64,000 bases of DNA from DASYLJ01 sp964432595 (GTDB taxonomy: Bacteria > Desulfobacterota > Binatia > DP-6): assembly GCA_964432595.1 (NCBI GenBank), contig CAYSOF010000012.1, positions 62,001 to 126,000 on the forward strand. Direction: 5' to 3'. The position numbers were made by a program, and so were the translations under genes. Under the pieces are notes generated by a model. That model saw only the letters and a program-made list of their open reading frames with translations, was not told the origin of the DNA and ran no database searches. The stretch's first letter is position 1. Each line of letters starts with the position of its first letter. Of the stretch, positions 40,061 through 48,598 are shown piece after piece.

Positions 40061-42379
40061 ATGCGCGCCGTCGGAACGTTCGTCATCGTCTTCTGCCTCG
40101 CGTCGTTCCCGCCCACGGACGCCGCGAACTTCGCCGTGAACTCCGCGGTCGACGCCGTCGACCAGTCCCCCGGCAACGGCGCGTGCGCGACCCTGGCGGG
40201 CACGTGCACGTTGCGCGCCGCGATCCAGGAGGCGAACGCGCTCCCCGGGCCCGATGCCGTCACCCTGCCCGTCGGCACGTTCCGGCTCGGGGTGACGGGC
40301 GCCGGCGAGAACGCCGCCGCGACCGGCGACCTCGACGTCACGCAACCGATCACGATCAGCGGCGCGGGCGCGTCCCTCACCGTCGTCGACGGGATCTCGG
40401 CCGATCGCGTCTTCCATGCGGCGCCCGGCAGTACGCTCACGCTCCGTCAGCTCACGGTGCGCAACGGCAACGAGCCCGGCTTCGGCGGTGGTCTCGCTGC
40501 CGAGTCGGCGCCGGTGGCCCTCGAGAACGTCGCGTTCGTGAACAACCGCTCGGGAAACGGCGGCGCGGTCTTCGCCGAGTCCGCGGGTCTCACCGTACGC
40601 GGCGGCGAGTTCGCCGGCAACGTCGGCACCGTCGCCGGCGGCGCGATCGTGCACGCGGCGTCCACGAGCGCGCTCGACGTCGTCGGCGCCCTCTTCGAGG
40701 ACAACCGTGCGCCGGACGGCGACGGCGGCGCGGTGTTCTACGACGGGTCCGGGACGGTCGCCATCTCCGGCACGACGTTCCGACGGAACCTCGCGCACGT
40801 CGGCGGTGCCCTCCACGTCGTCGGGACGGGGGCCGTCACGCTCGCGGACACGACGATCGAGTCGTGCCGTGCCGCCGACGTCGCCTCCTCCGCGGGCGGG
40901 TTCGCGGTGGTCGGCGCGCGCGCGACGCTGCGGAACGTGACGCTGCGCCGCAACGGCTCGGACGGTTCCGGCGGCGGCGGCACGCTCGTCGCGACGGGCG
41001 ACGTCCTCGTCGCGGGCGGTGCGGTCGAGGACAACGTCGCGGCCGACGGCGACGGCGGGCTCCGTCTCGAGAGCACGACCGGGAACGTCACCGTCGAGGG
41101 GACGGCCGTGCGGCGCAACACGGCACTGACCTTCAGCGGCGGCGGGCTCCGCGTGCAGGCGAACGCCGGCGCCGTCGCGCTGCGCGACGTGCTCGTCGAG
41201 GACAACGCGGCGCGCGACAGCGGCGGCGCCGCAGTGGTCGCGGGCGGCACCGTCCTCGTCGACGGCAGCCGCTTCCTGCGCAATCTGGCGACGGCCGACG
41301 TCGGCGGACTCCTGGTCCAGGCGGGGAACGCGGTCGCGGCAACGAACCTGCTCGTCCAGGGCAATCAGGCGGCGGCGCTCGCCGGGGCGTCGATCGTGAC
41401 CGACCAGACGGTCGACGTGCAGCGCAGCACGTTCGCGGACAACGTCGCGCTCGACGCCGCCGGCGGCGGCCTCGGCCTGACGAACGGCGCCGCAACCCTC
41501 GTCAACTGCACGTTCTCGGGCAACTGGGCTCGCGACGCCGGCGCCGGGCTGCTCGCGACCGGCAACACCGTGGTCGTCGCGAACGGCACGTTCGCCGACA
41601 ACACGTCGTCGACGACGGGCGCGGCCGTCGCGGCGGTCGGCGCCACGGTCACGGTGCGCGCGAGCGCGATCGCCGCGGGGCCGGTCGCGAGCTGCGTCGC
41701 GGCGATCGCCTCGGACGGCGACAACGTCGACCAGGACGGCTCGTGCGGGCTCGCGGGTCCGCGCGACCGCGTCGGCGTCGATCCGCGGCTCGGTCCGCTC
41801 GCGGACAACGGCGGTCCGACGCCGACGCACGAGCCGCTGTCGGCGAGCCCGCTGATCGACGCGTCGGGCGGACCGTGCCCGACGACCGATCAGCGCGGCA
41901 TCGCGCGACCGACGGACGGCGACGGCGACGGCACGCCCGCATGCGACGTCGGCGCGGTCGAGGTCGTGGACGAGTGCCCGTCCGACCCGAAGAAGCGGCT
42001 GCCCGGGCTGTGCGGCTGCGACGTCGCCGACGTCGACGCCAACGAGAACGGCGCCATCGACTGCCTGATCAACCCGGAGCTGAAGGCGCAGATCGCGACG
42101 CTGTCGGCGGTGGCACGGGACGTCACGGGCGACCGGAGCGACGCGGACATCGCGGCGAAATCCCGACTGACCGCGCTGGCCGACACGCTGCTCGAGTACT
42201 GCGTGTCCTACGAGCCGCAGATCGTGAAGAACGACCCCAAGGCGAAGGTCGTGAAGCTCGCACGCAAGGCGCGGAAGACGCTGCGCGCACTCCGCAAGGG
42301 CAAGGGCGCAGCGCTGGCGCGCAAGAAGACGCGCGCCGGCAAGGCGCTCGACGCGCTCGACCGAGCGGTCGCGAGCTGA
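40061..42379 (+). CDS. exported CSLREA-domain beta-helix protein (paralogue 2)
   Basis: 772 residues from ATG 40061, with a signal peptide MRAVGTFVIVFCLASFPPTD. The CSLREA motif is G-T-C-T-L-R-A-A-I-Q-E-A-N-A. A long beta-helix follows, then D-E-C-P-S-D-P-K-K-R-L-P-G-L-C-G-C-D, D-A-N-E-N-G-A-I-D-C-L-I-N-P-E-L-K-A, and a basic helical tail. It matches the 33473 protein over its whole length, including the rare segment A-A-A-T-G-D-L-D-V-T-Q-P. Surface or secreted role is likely; no ligand can be deduced. No good ribosome site precedes the ATG, so the start rests on the signal peptide. Confidence 0.85.
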   Translation: MRAVGTFVIVFCLASFPPTDAANFAVNSAVDAVDQSPGNGACATLAGTCTLRAAIQEANALPGPDAVTLPVGTFRLGVTGAGENAAATGDLDVTQPITISGAGASLTVVDGISADRVFHAAPGSTLTLRQLTVRNGNEPGFGGGLAAESAPVALENVAFVNNRSGNGGAVFAESAGLTVRGGEFAGNVGTVAGGAIVHAASTSALDVVGALFEDNRAPDGDGGAVFYDGSGTVAISGTTFRRNLAHVGGALHVVGTGAVTLADTTIESCRAADVASSAGGFAVVGARATLRNVTLRRNGSDGSGGGGTLVATGDVLVAGGAVEDNVAADGDGGLRLESTTGNVTVEGTAVRRNTALTFSGGGLRVQANAGAVALRDVLVEDNAARDSGGAAVVAGGTVLVDGSRFLRNLATADVGGLLVQAGNAVAATNLLVQGNQAAALAGASIVTDQTVDVQRSTFADNVALDAAGGGLGLTNGAATLVNCTFSGNWARDAGAGLLATGNTVVVANGTFADNTSSTTGAAVAAVGATVTVRASAIAAGPVASCVAAIASDGDNVDQDGSCGLAGPRDRVGVDPRLGPLADNGGPTPTHEPLSASPLIDASGGPCPTTDQRGIARPTDGDGDGTPACDVGAVEVVDECPSDPKKRLPGLCGCDVADVDANENGAIDCLINPELKAQIATLSAVARDVTGDRSDADIAAKSRLTALADTLLEYCVSYEPQIVKNDPKAKVVKLARKARKTLRALRKGKGAALARKKTRAGKALDALDRAVAS

Positions 42380-42458
42380 CTCTCGAGCCGCGGCAGCTCG
42401 GCGCAACGGCCGTCGGGGAATGGCACTGCCCCGGCACGGTGCGATAGGAAGCCACCCC

Positions 42459-42581
42459 ATGAAGATCCGCAACCGGAAGAAGACCGCGCGCGTGCGCGCT
42501 CAACGGAAGATCAAGGCGCGCCGAAAGCAGGAACGCAAGGGCAGCAAGCAACGCGTGAAGGGCGGCAAGGGTCGCAGGTAG
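42459..42581 (+). CDS. very small, highly basic protein
   Basis: 40 residues: MKIRNRKKTARVRAQRKIKA, followed by 20 more residues also rich in Lys and Arg. About half of all residues are Lys or Arg, with no acidic cluster and one Glu. AGGAA lies 8 bases before the ATG. It reads like a nucleic-acid-binding or ribosome-associated peptide, but I know no named family. It lies alone between the second CSLREA gene and two hairpins. The unusual Lys content in such a GC-rich genome argues against chance. Confidence 0.55.
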   Translation: MKIRNRKKTARVRAQRKIKARRKQERKGSKQRVKGGKGRR

Positions 42582-42589
42582 CCCGCGAC

Positions 42590-42638
42590 GGGTGGATGGG
42601 ATCGCTCCCTCCACCCGCACCGAGGCCTTCTGGCCTCG
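42590..42638 (+). terminator. two consecutive hairpins after the small basic gene
   Basis: Hairpin 1 (42590-42616): GGGTGGA pairs with TCCACCC and GGGA with TCCC, with one bulged T and loop TCGC. Hairpin 2 (42621-42638): CGAGGCC/GGCCTCG with loop TTCT. There is no long T-run. They separate the small basic gene from the kinase-like operon start at 42671. Confidence 0.5.
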
Positions 42639-42670
42639 TCTCCGCGGACCGCGCTAAGACGGTCCGTCAC

Positions 42671-43714
42671 ATGACGATCCCCGGTCTCGACGAGGTGGTG
42701 GACCTGCAGGTCCTCGCCGATTGGATGGACGCCCAGGACCTGCCGCGCGGTCCGCTGGAGCGCCTCGAGCTGCTCGGCGGCGGCACGCAGAACGTGCTGC
42801 TCCGCTTCGACCGCGGCGGCGAGGCCTACGTCCTGCGGCGTGGCCCGAAGCATCTCCGTCCCAAGACCAACGACGTGATGCGTCGCGAAGCCCGCGTCCT
42901 CTCGGCGCTGAAGGACACCGACGTCCCGCATCCACGCTTCGTCGCCGCGTGCCCCGACGAGACCGTCATGCACGGCGCCGTCTTCTACCTGATGCGCCCC
43001 GTCGCCGGCTTCAATCCGACGACCGGCCTTCCCGCCCTCCACGCCGGCGATGCGACGATCCGCCATGCCATGGGCATCGAGGCCGCCGCGGCGCTCGCGA
43101 AGCTCGGGCGCGTCGACTACCGCGCCGTCGGGCTCGACGACTTCGGCAAGCCCGAGGGCTTCCTCGACCGCCAGGTGAGCCGCTGGATGGGCGAGCTCGA
43201 TTCGTACGGCCGCTACGAGGGCTACCCCGGCCCCGACATCCCCGGCCTCCACGAGACCGCGAAATGGCTCGACGCCAACAAGCCGGCGACGTTCACGCCG
43301 GGCATCCTCCACGGCGACTACCACCTCGCCAACGTCATGTACGCGTTCGACGGCCCGCGGATGGCGGCGATCGTCGACTGGGAGATGTGCACCATCGGCG
43401 ATCCGCTGCTCGACCTCGGCTGGCTGGTCGCGACGTGGCCCGACCCGGAGCATCCCGGTCCGGCCGTCGCGATGATCGACGGTCTGCCGTCCACGGGCGA
43501 GCTCGTCGCCCGCTATCGCCAGGACACGACGCGCGATCTGTCGGCGATCGACTGGTACACCGTCCTCGCCTGCTTCAAGCTCGGCATCGTCCTCGAAGGC
43601 ACCCATGCGCGCGCATGCGCCGGCAAGGCGCCGAAGCCCACCGGCGACATGCTGCACGCGATCACGCTCGGCCTCTTCCAACGCGCCCAAACCGTCATCG
43701 CAGGAGGTTCCTGA
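42671..43714 (+). CDS. APH-fold kinase (ACAD10/11 N-domain / LvaA-like)
   Basis: 347 residues with aminoglycoside-phosphotransferase motifs: G-G-G-T-Q-N (36-41), L-H214-G-D-Y-H-L-A-N221-V (catalytic Brenner-type loop) and I-V-D236-W-E-M (Mg2+ Asp). The pattern Y-V-L-R-R-G-P at 53-59 is typical of the branch found as the N-terminal half of ACAD10/ACAD11, rather than of antibiotic kinases. In that branch the kinase phosphorylates the 4-hydroxyl of a 4-hydroxyacyl-CoA. The acyl-CoA dehydrogenase expected to act next starts 2 bases after its stop. First gene of a six-gene operon. Confidence 0.82.
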   Translation: MTIPGLDEVVDLQVLADWMDAQDLPRGPLERLELLGGGTQNVLLRFDRGGEAYVLRRGPKHLRPKTNDVMRREARVLSALKDTDVPHPRFVAACPDETVMHGAVFYLMRPVAGFNPTTGLPALHAGDATIRHAMGIEAAAALAKLGRVDYRAVGLDDFGKPEGFLDRQVSRWMGELDSYGRYEGYPGPDIPGLHETAKWLDANKPATFTPGILHGDYHLANVMYAFDGPRMAAIVDWEMCTIGDPLLDLGWLVATWPDPEHPGPAVAMIDGLPSTGELVARYRQDTTRDLSAIDWYTVLACFKLGIVLEGTHARACAGKAPKPTGDMLHAITLGLFQRAQTVIAGGS

Positions 43715-43716
43715 TC

Positions 43717-44946
43717 ATGGCCATCGACTTCACGCTCAGCCCCGAAGTGGAGCAGCTCCGACTCGAGGTCCGCAAGTTCATCGACCGCGTGGTCCGTCCC
43801 GGCGAGGCCAAGATCGGCCACGGCGACGACATCGAGCGCTCCGAGTACCTGAAGGTCCTCCTCGACATGCGGAAGCAGGCGAAGGAGGCGGGCATGTGGC
43901 TGCCGCACATGCCGCAGGAGTGGGGCGGCATGGGGCTCGGCCACGTCGAGCTGGCGATGGTGCAGGCCGAAGCCGCGAAGACTTACTACGGCCCGTGGGT
44001 CATGAACTGCCAGGCGCCCGACGAAGGCAACATGCACACGCTGCTGCACTGGGCGACGGACGAGCAGAAGGAGAAGTACCTCCGCCCGCTCTGCGACGGC
44101 TACGTGATGAGCTGCTTCGCGATGACCGAGCCCGAGGTCGCCGGCTCCGACCCGACGCTCATCCAGACACGCGCCGTCCTCGACGGCGACCAGTGGGTGC
44201 TGAACGGTCACAAGTGGTTCATCTCCAACGCGCGCCGCGCGGCGTTCGCGATCGTCATCGCACGCACCGAGGAGAATCCCGATCCGCCGCAGGCGGGCAA
44301 CACCGGCTTCATCGTCGACATCCCGTCCGAGGGCTGGACGCGCGTCCGCGAGGTCGAGACCATGCACGGCGGCTCCGGCCACTCCGAGATCATGATCCAG
44401 AACCTCCGCGTGCCGCGCGCGAACATGCTGGGCGGCCGCGGCCAGGGCCATCGCCTCGGCCAGTATCGCCTGGGTCCGGCGCGTCTCGCGCATTGCATGC
44501 GCTGGATCTCGCAGGCCGAGACGGCGCTCGACATGATGACGAAGCGCGCGACGGAACGCTTCGCGCACGGCTCGATGCTGTCCGAGAAGCAGGGCATCCA
44601 GTGGATGATCGCCGACTCGTCGCTCGAGCTGTACCAGGCGAAGCTCATGGTCCTGCACTCGGCCTACAAGATCGACAACAAGCTCGACTTCACGTCCGAG
44701 GTGTCGATGACGAAGCACTTCGTCGCGAACATGCTGAACCGCGTGATCGACCGCGCCATCCAGGTGCACGGCGCGCTCGGCTACTCGACGGACACGCCGC
44801 TCGCGCACATGTACCAGCACGCGCGCTGGGCGCGGCTCGCCGACGGCGCGGACGAGGTGCATCAGATGCGCATCGCGCAGCGCTCGATCGCCGCCTTCAA
44901 GAAGGACGGCAACACGAAGGCGGCCACCGGCGGCCTGCCCGTCTGA
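43717..44946 (+). CDS. acyl-CoA dehydrogenase (ACAD11 C-domain / LvaC-like)
   Basis: 409 residues; ATG 43717 with AGGAGG 10 bases before it. Acyl-CoA dehydrogenase features: M-P-Q-E-W-G-G-M-G-L, C-F-A-M-T-E-P-E-V-A-G-S-D-P (FAD/substrate), G-H-K-W-F-I-S-N-A, and near the end Q-V-H-G-A-L-G-Y-S-T-D-T-P-L-A with D-G-A-D-E-V-H. The ACAD10/11-like branch has this same L-R-V-P-R-A-N-M-L and long 2-methyl or 4-phosphoacyl substrates. Together with the adjacent kinase gene it matches the two halves of ACAD11 encoded separately. It would remove phosphate from a 4-phosphoacyl-CoA to give an enoyl-CoA; inferred from context. Confidence 0.9.
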   Translation: MAIDFTLSPEVEQLRLEVRKFIDRVVRPGEAKIGHGDDIERSEYLKVLLDMRKQAKEAGMWLPHMPQEWGGMGLGHVELAMVQAEAAKTYYGPWVMNCQAPDEGNMHTLLHWATDEQKEKYLRPLCDGYVMSCFAMTEPEVAGSDPTLIQTRAVLDGDQWVLNGHKWFISNARRAAFAIVIARTEENPDPPQAGNTGFIVDIPSEGWTRVREVETMHGGSGHSEIMIQNLRVPRANMLGGRGQGHRLGQYRLGPARLAHCMRWISQAETALDMMTKRATERFAHGSMLSEKQGIQWMIADSSLELYQAKLMVLHSAYKIDNKLDFTSEVSMTKHFVANMLNRVIDRAIQVHGALGYSTDTPLAHMYQHARWARLADGADEVHQMRIAQRSIAAFKKDGNTKAATGGLPV

Positions 44947-45761
44947 TGCAGACGCTGCGCGGAAAACGCGTCCTCGTCACCGGCGGCGCGTCGGGCATCG
45001 GCAAGAAGCTGGCCGAGCGCTTCGCGGCGCAGGGGGCCGAGCTGCTGCTCGTCGACGTGAACGGCACGCTCCTCGCCGAGACGGCGGCGGCGCTTCGCAC
45101 GCACGGCGCGAAGGTCTCCACCTACGAGGTCGACCTCACGGATCCGTCGCGCGTGATCGGCCTGCGCGATCAGGTGCACGCCGACGGCGGCCCCATCGAC
45201 GTGCTCGTGAACAACGCGGGCGTGGTGTTCGGCGGCGCGTTCCTCGACGTACCCGTCGAACGCCATCTCACGACGTACCGCGTGAACACCGAAGGCCTCG
45301 TCACGATGACGCACGCCTTCCTCCCCGACCTGCTGCAGCGGCCCGACGCGCACGTCGTCAACGTCGCGAGCGCGTCGGGGTACATCGGGCTGCCGTTCGG
45401 CGCGACGTACGCGTCGAGCAAGTGGGCGGTCATCGGCTTCACCGAATCGCTGGCGCTCGAGCTCGAGCTGCAGGGGCACCCGAACGTCCACGTGACGGCC
45501 GTCTGTCCGAGCTACGTCTCGACCGGCCTCTTCGACGGCGCGAAGGCACCGAAGTTCACGCGCATCCTCACGCCCGACAAGGTGGCCGACCGCACGGTGC
45601 GCGCCATCCTCGGCAACAAGCCGTTCGTGCGCACGCCGTGGCTCGTGCCGGTGACGCCGGCGCTGAAGGCGCTGGCGCCGTTCCGGACGTTCTATAGGGT
45701 GGCCGCATGGCTCGGCGTGAACACCAGCATGATGCAGTGGAAGGGGCGTCCCCCGAGCTGA
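44946..45761 (+). CDS. short-chain dehydrogenase in 4-hydroxyacyl-CoA-type operon
   Basis: 271 residues. T-G-G-A-S-G-I-G at 12-19, an acidic D-V-N after beta2 (NAD(H) preferred), L-V-N-N-A-G-V-V-F, and Y-A-S-S-K-W-A for Tyr/Lys. The start shares one base with the dehydrogenase stop (TGATG). In the lva pathway of Pseudomonas an SDR (LvaD) interconverts levulinyl-CoA and 4-hydroxyvaleryl-CoA; this one could play a similar role, but its C-terminus (P-W-L-V-P-V-T-P-A-L-K-A-L) looks membrane-associated, as in SDRs for lipophilic substrates. Confidence 0.88.
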   Translation: MQTLRGKRVLVTGGASGIGKKLAERFAAQGAELLLVDVNGTLLAETAAALRTHGAKVSTYEVDLTDPSRVIGLRDQVHADGGPIDVLVNNAGVVFGGAFLDVPVERHLTTYRVNTEGLVTMTHAFLPDLLQRPDAHVVNVASASGYIGLPFGATYASSKWAVIGFTESLALELELQGHPNVHVTAVCPSYVSTGLFDGAKAPKFTRILTPDKVADRTVRAILGNKPFVRTPWLVPVTPALKALAPFRTFYRVAAWLGVNTSMMQWKGRPPS

Positions 45762-46630
45762 CCGCGCTCGTCACCGGGGCGACGGGCTACGTCGGCTCCC
45801 AGCTCGTGCCCGCGCTGCTGGCGCGCGGGCACCGGGTGCGCGCGCTCGTCCGCAATCCCGATCGCGCCAGGCTTGCGGCCGACGTCACCGTCCACCGCGG
45901 CGACGCCGTCGCCAACCAGGGGCTGGCCGAGGCCCTCGCCGGCTGCGACACCGCGTACTACCTGATCCACTCGATGGGGCGCGGCTCGGCGGAGGACTTC
46001 GCGGCGCGCGACCGCGAGGCCGCCGTCAACTTCGGCACGGCAGCACGCGCCGCCGGCGTCCGTCGCGTCGTCTATCTCGGCGGCCTCGGCGACCGCGACT
46101 CGGAGCACCTGCGTTCCCGGCTGCATGTCGCGGAGCTGCTCGAACGGCACGGGCCGCCCCTGACGCACGTCCGCGCCGCGATGGTCATCGGCAAGGGGTC
46201 GGCGTCGTTCGTGATGCTGCGCTCGCTGACGGAGCGGCTTCCCGTGATGATCTGCCCCCGTTGGATCGACACCCGCACGCAGCCGGTCGCCATCCGCGAC
46301 GTGGTGTCGACGTTGGTCGCCGTCGCCGAGCGCTCCGGGCATCTGCCGGAGGTGCAGCTCGGCGGTGCCGACGTCCTGACCTACCGCGAGATGATGGAAC
46401 GCACCGCCGTCCTGCTCGGCCGCCGCAAGCCGTTCATCATCCCCGTCCCCGTGCTGACGCCGCGGCTGTCGTCGTGGTGGGTGGTGCTGATCACGCCGGT
46501 CGAGATGGGCCTCGTGCGTCCCCTCGTCGAGGGGCTCGGCAGCGAGATGCTCGTCGTCGACCCGCCGCCGCCCGGCATCAACGACGCCCCGCTCGGCTTC
46601 GACGACGCCGTCCGGGCCGCCCTCGCGTGA
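45707..46630 (+). CDS. NAD(P)-binding NmrA/atypical-SDR protein
   Basis: 307 residues from ATG 45707, which lies 55 bases inside the previous gene; GTG 45737 would remove ten residues before the Rossmann strand and is also plausible. Cofactor motif T-G-A-T-G-Y-V-G-S near 24-32, then R-A-L-V-R-N-P-D-R-A (NADP preference), and Y-Y-L-I-H-S-M-G. It belongs to the NmrA-like or DUF2867-containing atypical SDRs, often annotated as nucleoside-diphosphate-sugar epimerases. Those lacking the YxxxK pair act as redox sensors. Its stop overlaps the next start by GTGA. Confidence 0.85.
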   Translation: MARREHQHDAVEGASPELTALVTGATGYVGSQLVPALLARGHRVRALVRNPDRARLAADVTVHRGDAVANQGLAEALAGCDTAYYLIHSMGRGSAEDFAARDREAAVNFGTAARAAGVRRVVYLGGLGDRDSEHLRSRLHVAELLERHGPPLTHVRAAMVIGKGSASFVMLRSLTERLPVMICPRWIDTRTQPVAIRDVVSTLVAVAERSGHLPEVQLGGADVLTYREMMERTAVLLGRRKPFIIPVPVLTPRLSSWWVVLITPVEMGLVRPLVEGLGSEMLVVDPPPPGINDAPLGFDDAVRAALA

Positions 46631-47232
46631 CGCGGCCGCGCGAGATCGCCGTCGGCCACGGGCTGATCACCGACGTCGGCGACGCGACGGCCATGGACGC
46701 GCAGGGCGCCGTCCGCTCCGTACAGAGCGCGCTCGTGTCGATGCCGGCCGACGAGATGCCGCCGATCTGGACGCCGATGTACCTCGAGCGCCTCGCGCGC
46801 ACGTACTGGGCGTACCTGTCGCGCATCACGCTCCACCTCTTCCGCGTCGAGTACTCGGCGCTCGAGCGCCGGGTCGTGTTCCTGCGCAGCCCGTTCGTGA
46901 TGCTCCGCTTCCGCATCCCGGAGTACGACACGACCGAGGAGCGCGGCACGGTCCGCTGGCGCATCCACGACGGCCTCCTGGTCGATCGCCGCGACGAAGG
47001 CTACCTGGAGATCCGTGCCGAGCGCCGGCCCGCCGATCGTCCCGGGTGGGAGCGCGCGCTCGTCACCGTCGAGGTCGCGAACTTCTACCCGGCGGTGGCC
47101 CATTGGCTGACGCGGCGGGTGTACATGCACACCCAGTCGCGCCTGCACGTGCTGATCACCCACGGCTTCCTCCGCTCGCTCGTCCGCCGCGAGCTCGAGG
47201 TGTCGGCCGTCGGACGCTTCGCCGACACGTAG
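46627..47232 (+). CDS. conserved-looking protein of unknown function
   Basis: 201 residues from GTG 46627, coupled to the NmrA-like gene by a GTGA overlap. The protein is soluble and mixed alpha/beta, with W-T-P-M-Y-L-E-R-L-A-R-T-Y-W-A-Y-L-S-R-I-T (aromatic helix) and a later beta-rich half, L-R-F-R-I-P-E-Y-D and V-R-W-R-I-H-D-G-L-L-V. There is no signal peptide or recognised domain. The position between an NmrA-like protein and a P450 in the same transcript suggests a role in the same pathway. I cannot name a function. Confidence 0.75.
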   Translation: MTRPREIAVGHGLITDVGDATAMDAQGAVRSVQSALVSMPADEMPPIWTPMYLERLARTYWAYLSRITLHLFRVEYSALERRVVFLRSPFVMLRFRIPEYDTTEERGTVRWRIHDGLLVDRRDEGYLEIRAERRPADRPGWERALVTVEVANFYPAVAHWLTRRVYMHTQSRLHVLITHGFLRSLVRRELEVSAVGRFADT

Positions 47233-47266
47233 ACGCCCCTTCCCCGCCCGTGCGAGAAGGCGTCGC

Positions 47267-48451
47267 ATGGAGCTCAACCCGTTCTCCTGGGCCTTCCACG
47301 ACGACCCGTACCCGACGTACCGCTGGCTGCGCGACGAGGCGCCGCTCTATCGCAACGACACGATGCGCTTCTGGGCGCTGTCGCGCTTTCGCGACGTCAT
47401 GGGGGCGTTCGTCGACTGGCAGACGTACAGCTCCGTCGGCGCGCTCGTGCTGGAGAAGCTCGATCCCGTCTATCTGGACATGGCACCGCTCATGATCCTG
47501 ATGGACCCGCCCCGGCACGACCGGCTGCGGAAGCTCGTCAGCCGCGCGTTCACGCCGCGGCGCATCGCCGAGCTCGAGCCGCTGGTGCGGAAGCTGGCGT
47601 GCGACTCGCTCGACAAGCTCCACGCCGACGGCGGCGGCGACTTCGTCGAGGACTTCTCCACGCCCTTCCCGATGGACGTCATCTTTGGGCTCCTCGGGGT
47701 CCCCGAAGCCGACCGCCGGCAGGTACGCACGTGGATCGACGTCAGCCTCTCGCGCGACGAAGGCACCGACGCGATTCCGAACCGCGCGAAGGAGGCGGGC
47801 GCACGCTCGCTCCAGTACTTCTTCGGCCTCGTCCAGGAGCTGCGCGCGCGTCCGAACGAGGGCCTCATCTCCGGGCTCTTCGACGTCGAGCTCGAGAACG
47901 ACGACGGCGGCTCGACGCGGCTCACCGACGGCGAAATCGTCGGCTTCTGCACGCTGCTCGGCGCCGCCGGCAGCGAGACCACGACGCGGCTGCTCGGCTT
48001 CGCCGCCCTGCTCTTCTCGCGCCACCCGGACCAGTACGCGACGATCCTCGCCGACCCGCGCCGCATCCCCGACGCGGTCGAGGAGGTGCTGCGCTGGTCG
48101 TCGCCCGCGCAGTACGCCGTCCGCAACGTGATGCGCGACGTCGAGTGGTACGGGCAGCGCGTCCCGGCCGGCGATCGCATCCTGCTCCTCGCCGGCGCGG
48201 CGAATCGCGACGAGCGCGAGTATCCGGATCCGGACCGCTTCGACGTGACGCGCGGGATACCGACGCAGCTCGGGTTCGGCCAGGGCGTCCACTTCTGCAT
48301 CGGCGCGTCGCTGGCGCGCCTCGAGTCACGCGTCGCGCTGGAGGAGTTCTCGCGCCGGTTCCCGCGCTTCACCGTCGACGAGCCGCGCTGCCGCCGCGTG
48401 CACATGAGCAACGTGCACGGCTACGAGAGCGTGCCGTTCAGCGCGGCGTGA
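47267..48451 (+). CDS. cytochrome P450
   Basis: 394 residues, soluble bacterial P450. I-helix oxygen-activation motif A-A-G-S-E-T-T-T at 233-240, E-E-V-L-R at 272-276, and heme loop F-G-Q-G-V-H-F-C344-I-G with the Cys ligand. Start ATG 47267 lies 34 bases after the unknown gene, so it is the last member of the operon. It resembles CYP families that hydroxylate fatty acids, terpenes or steroids; a gene beside a 4-hydroxyacyl-CoA-type module could make the hydroxylated substrate, which is inference. Ferredoxin and reductase partners are not in the window. Confidence 0.93.
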   Translation: MELNPFSWAFHDDPYPTYRWLRDEAPLYRNDTMRFWALSRFRDVMGAFVDWQTYSSVGALVLEKLDPVYLDMAPLMILMDPPRHDRLRKLVSRAFTPRRIAELEPLVRKLACDSLDKLHADGGGDFVEDFSTPFPMDVIFGLLGVPEADRRQVRTWIDVSLSRDEGTDAIPNRAKEAGARSLQYFFGLVQELRARPNEGLISGLFDVELENDDGGSTRLTDGEIVGFCTLLGAAGSETTTRLLGFAALLFSRHPDQYATILADPRRIPDAVEEVLRWSSPAQYAVRNVMRDVEWYGQRVPAGDRILLLAGAANRDEREYPDPDRFDVTRGIPTQLGFGQGVHFCIGASLARLESRVALEEFSRRFPRFTVDEPRCRRVHMSNVHGYESVPFSAA

Positions 48452-48598
48452 GCGTCAGTTCTCCTTCGCGAACTCCATCCCCTTCTCGACCTGCGCGATC
48501 GACTTACGTCCGGCCGCTAGCCAGGAACCTGCTGCGGATGTCGATTTCGCCGCCGCGCAGACGACCAACCGATGATGATGCCCTGCAAGGAGGTTCCC

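Noticed and set aside
42671..43714. Aminoglycoside resistance kinase
   Set aside because: APH motifs are present, but the Y-V-L-R-R-G-P region and the adjacent acyl-CoA dehydrogenase fit the ACAD10/11 branch. No resistance context is seen.
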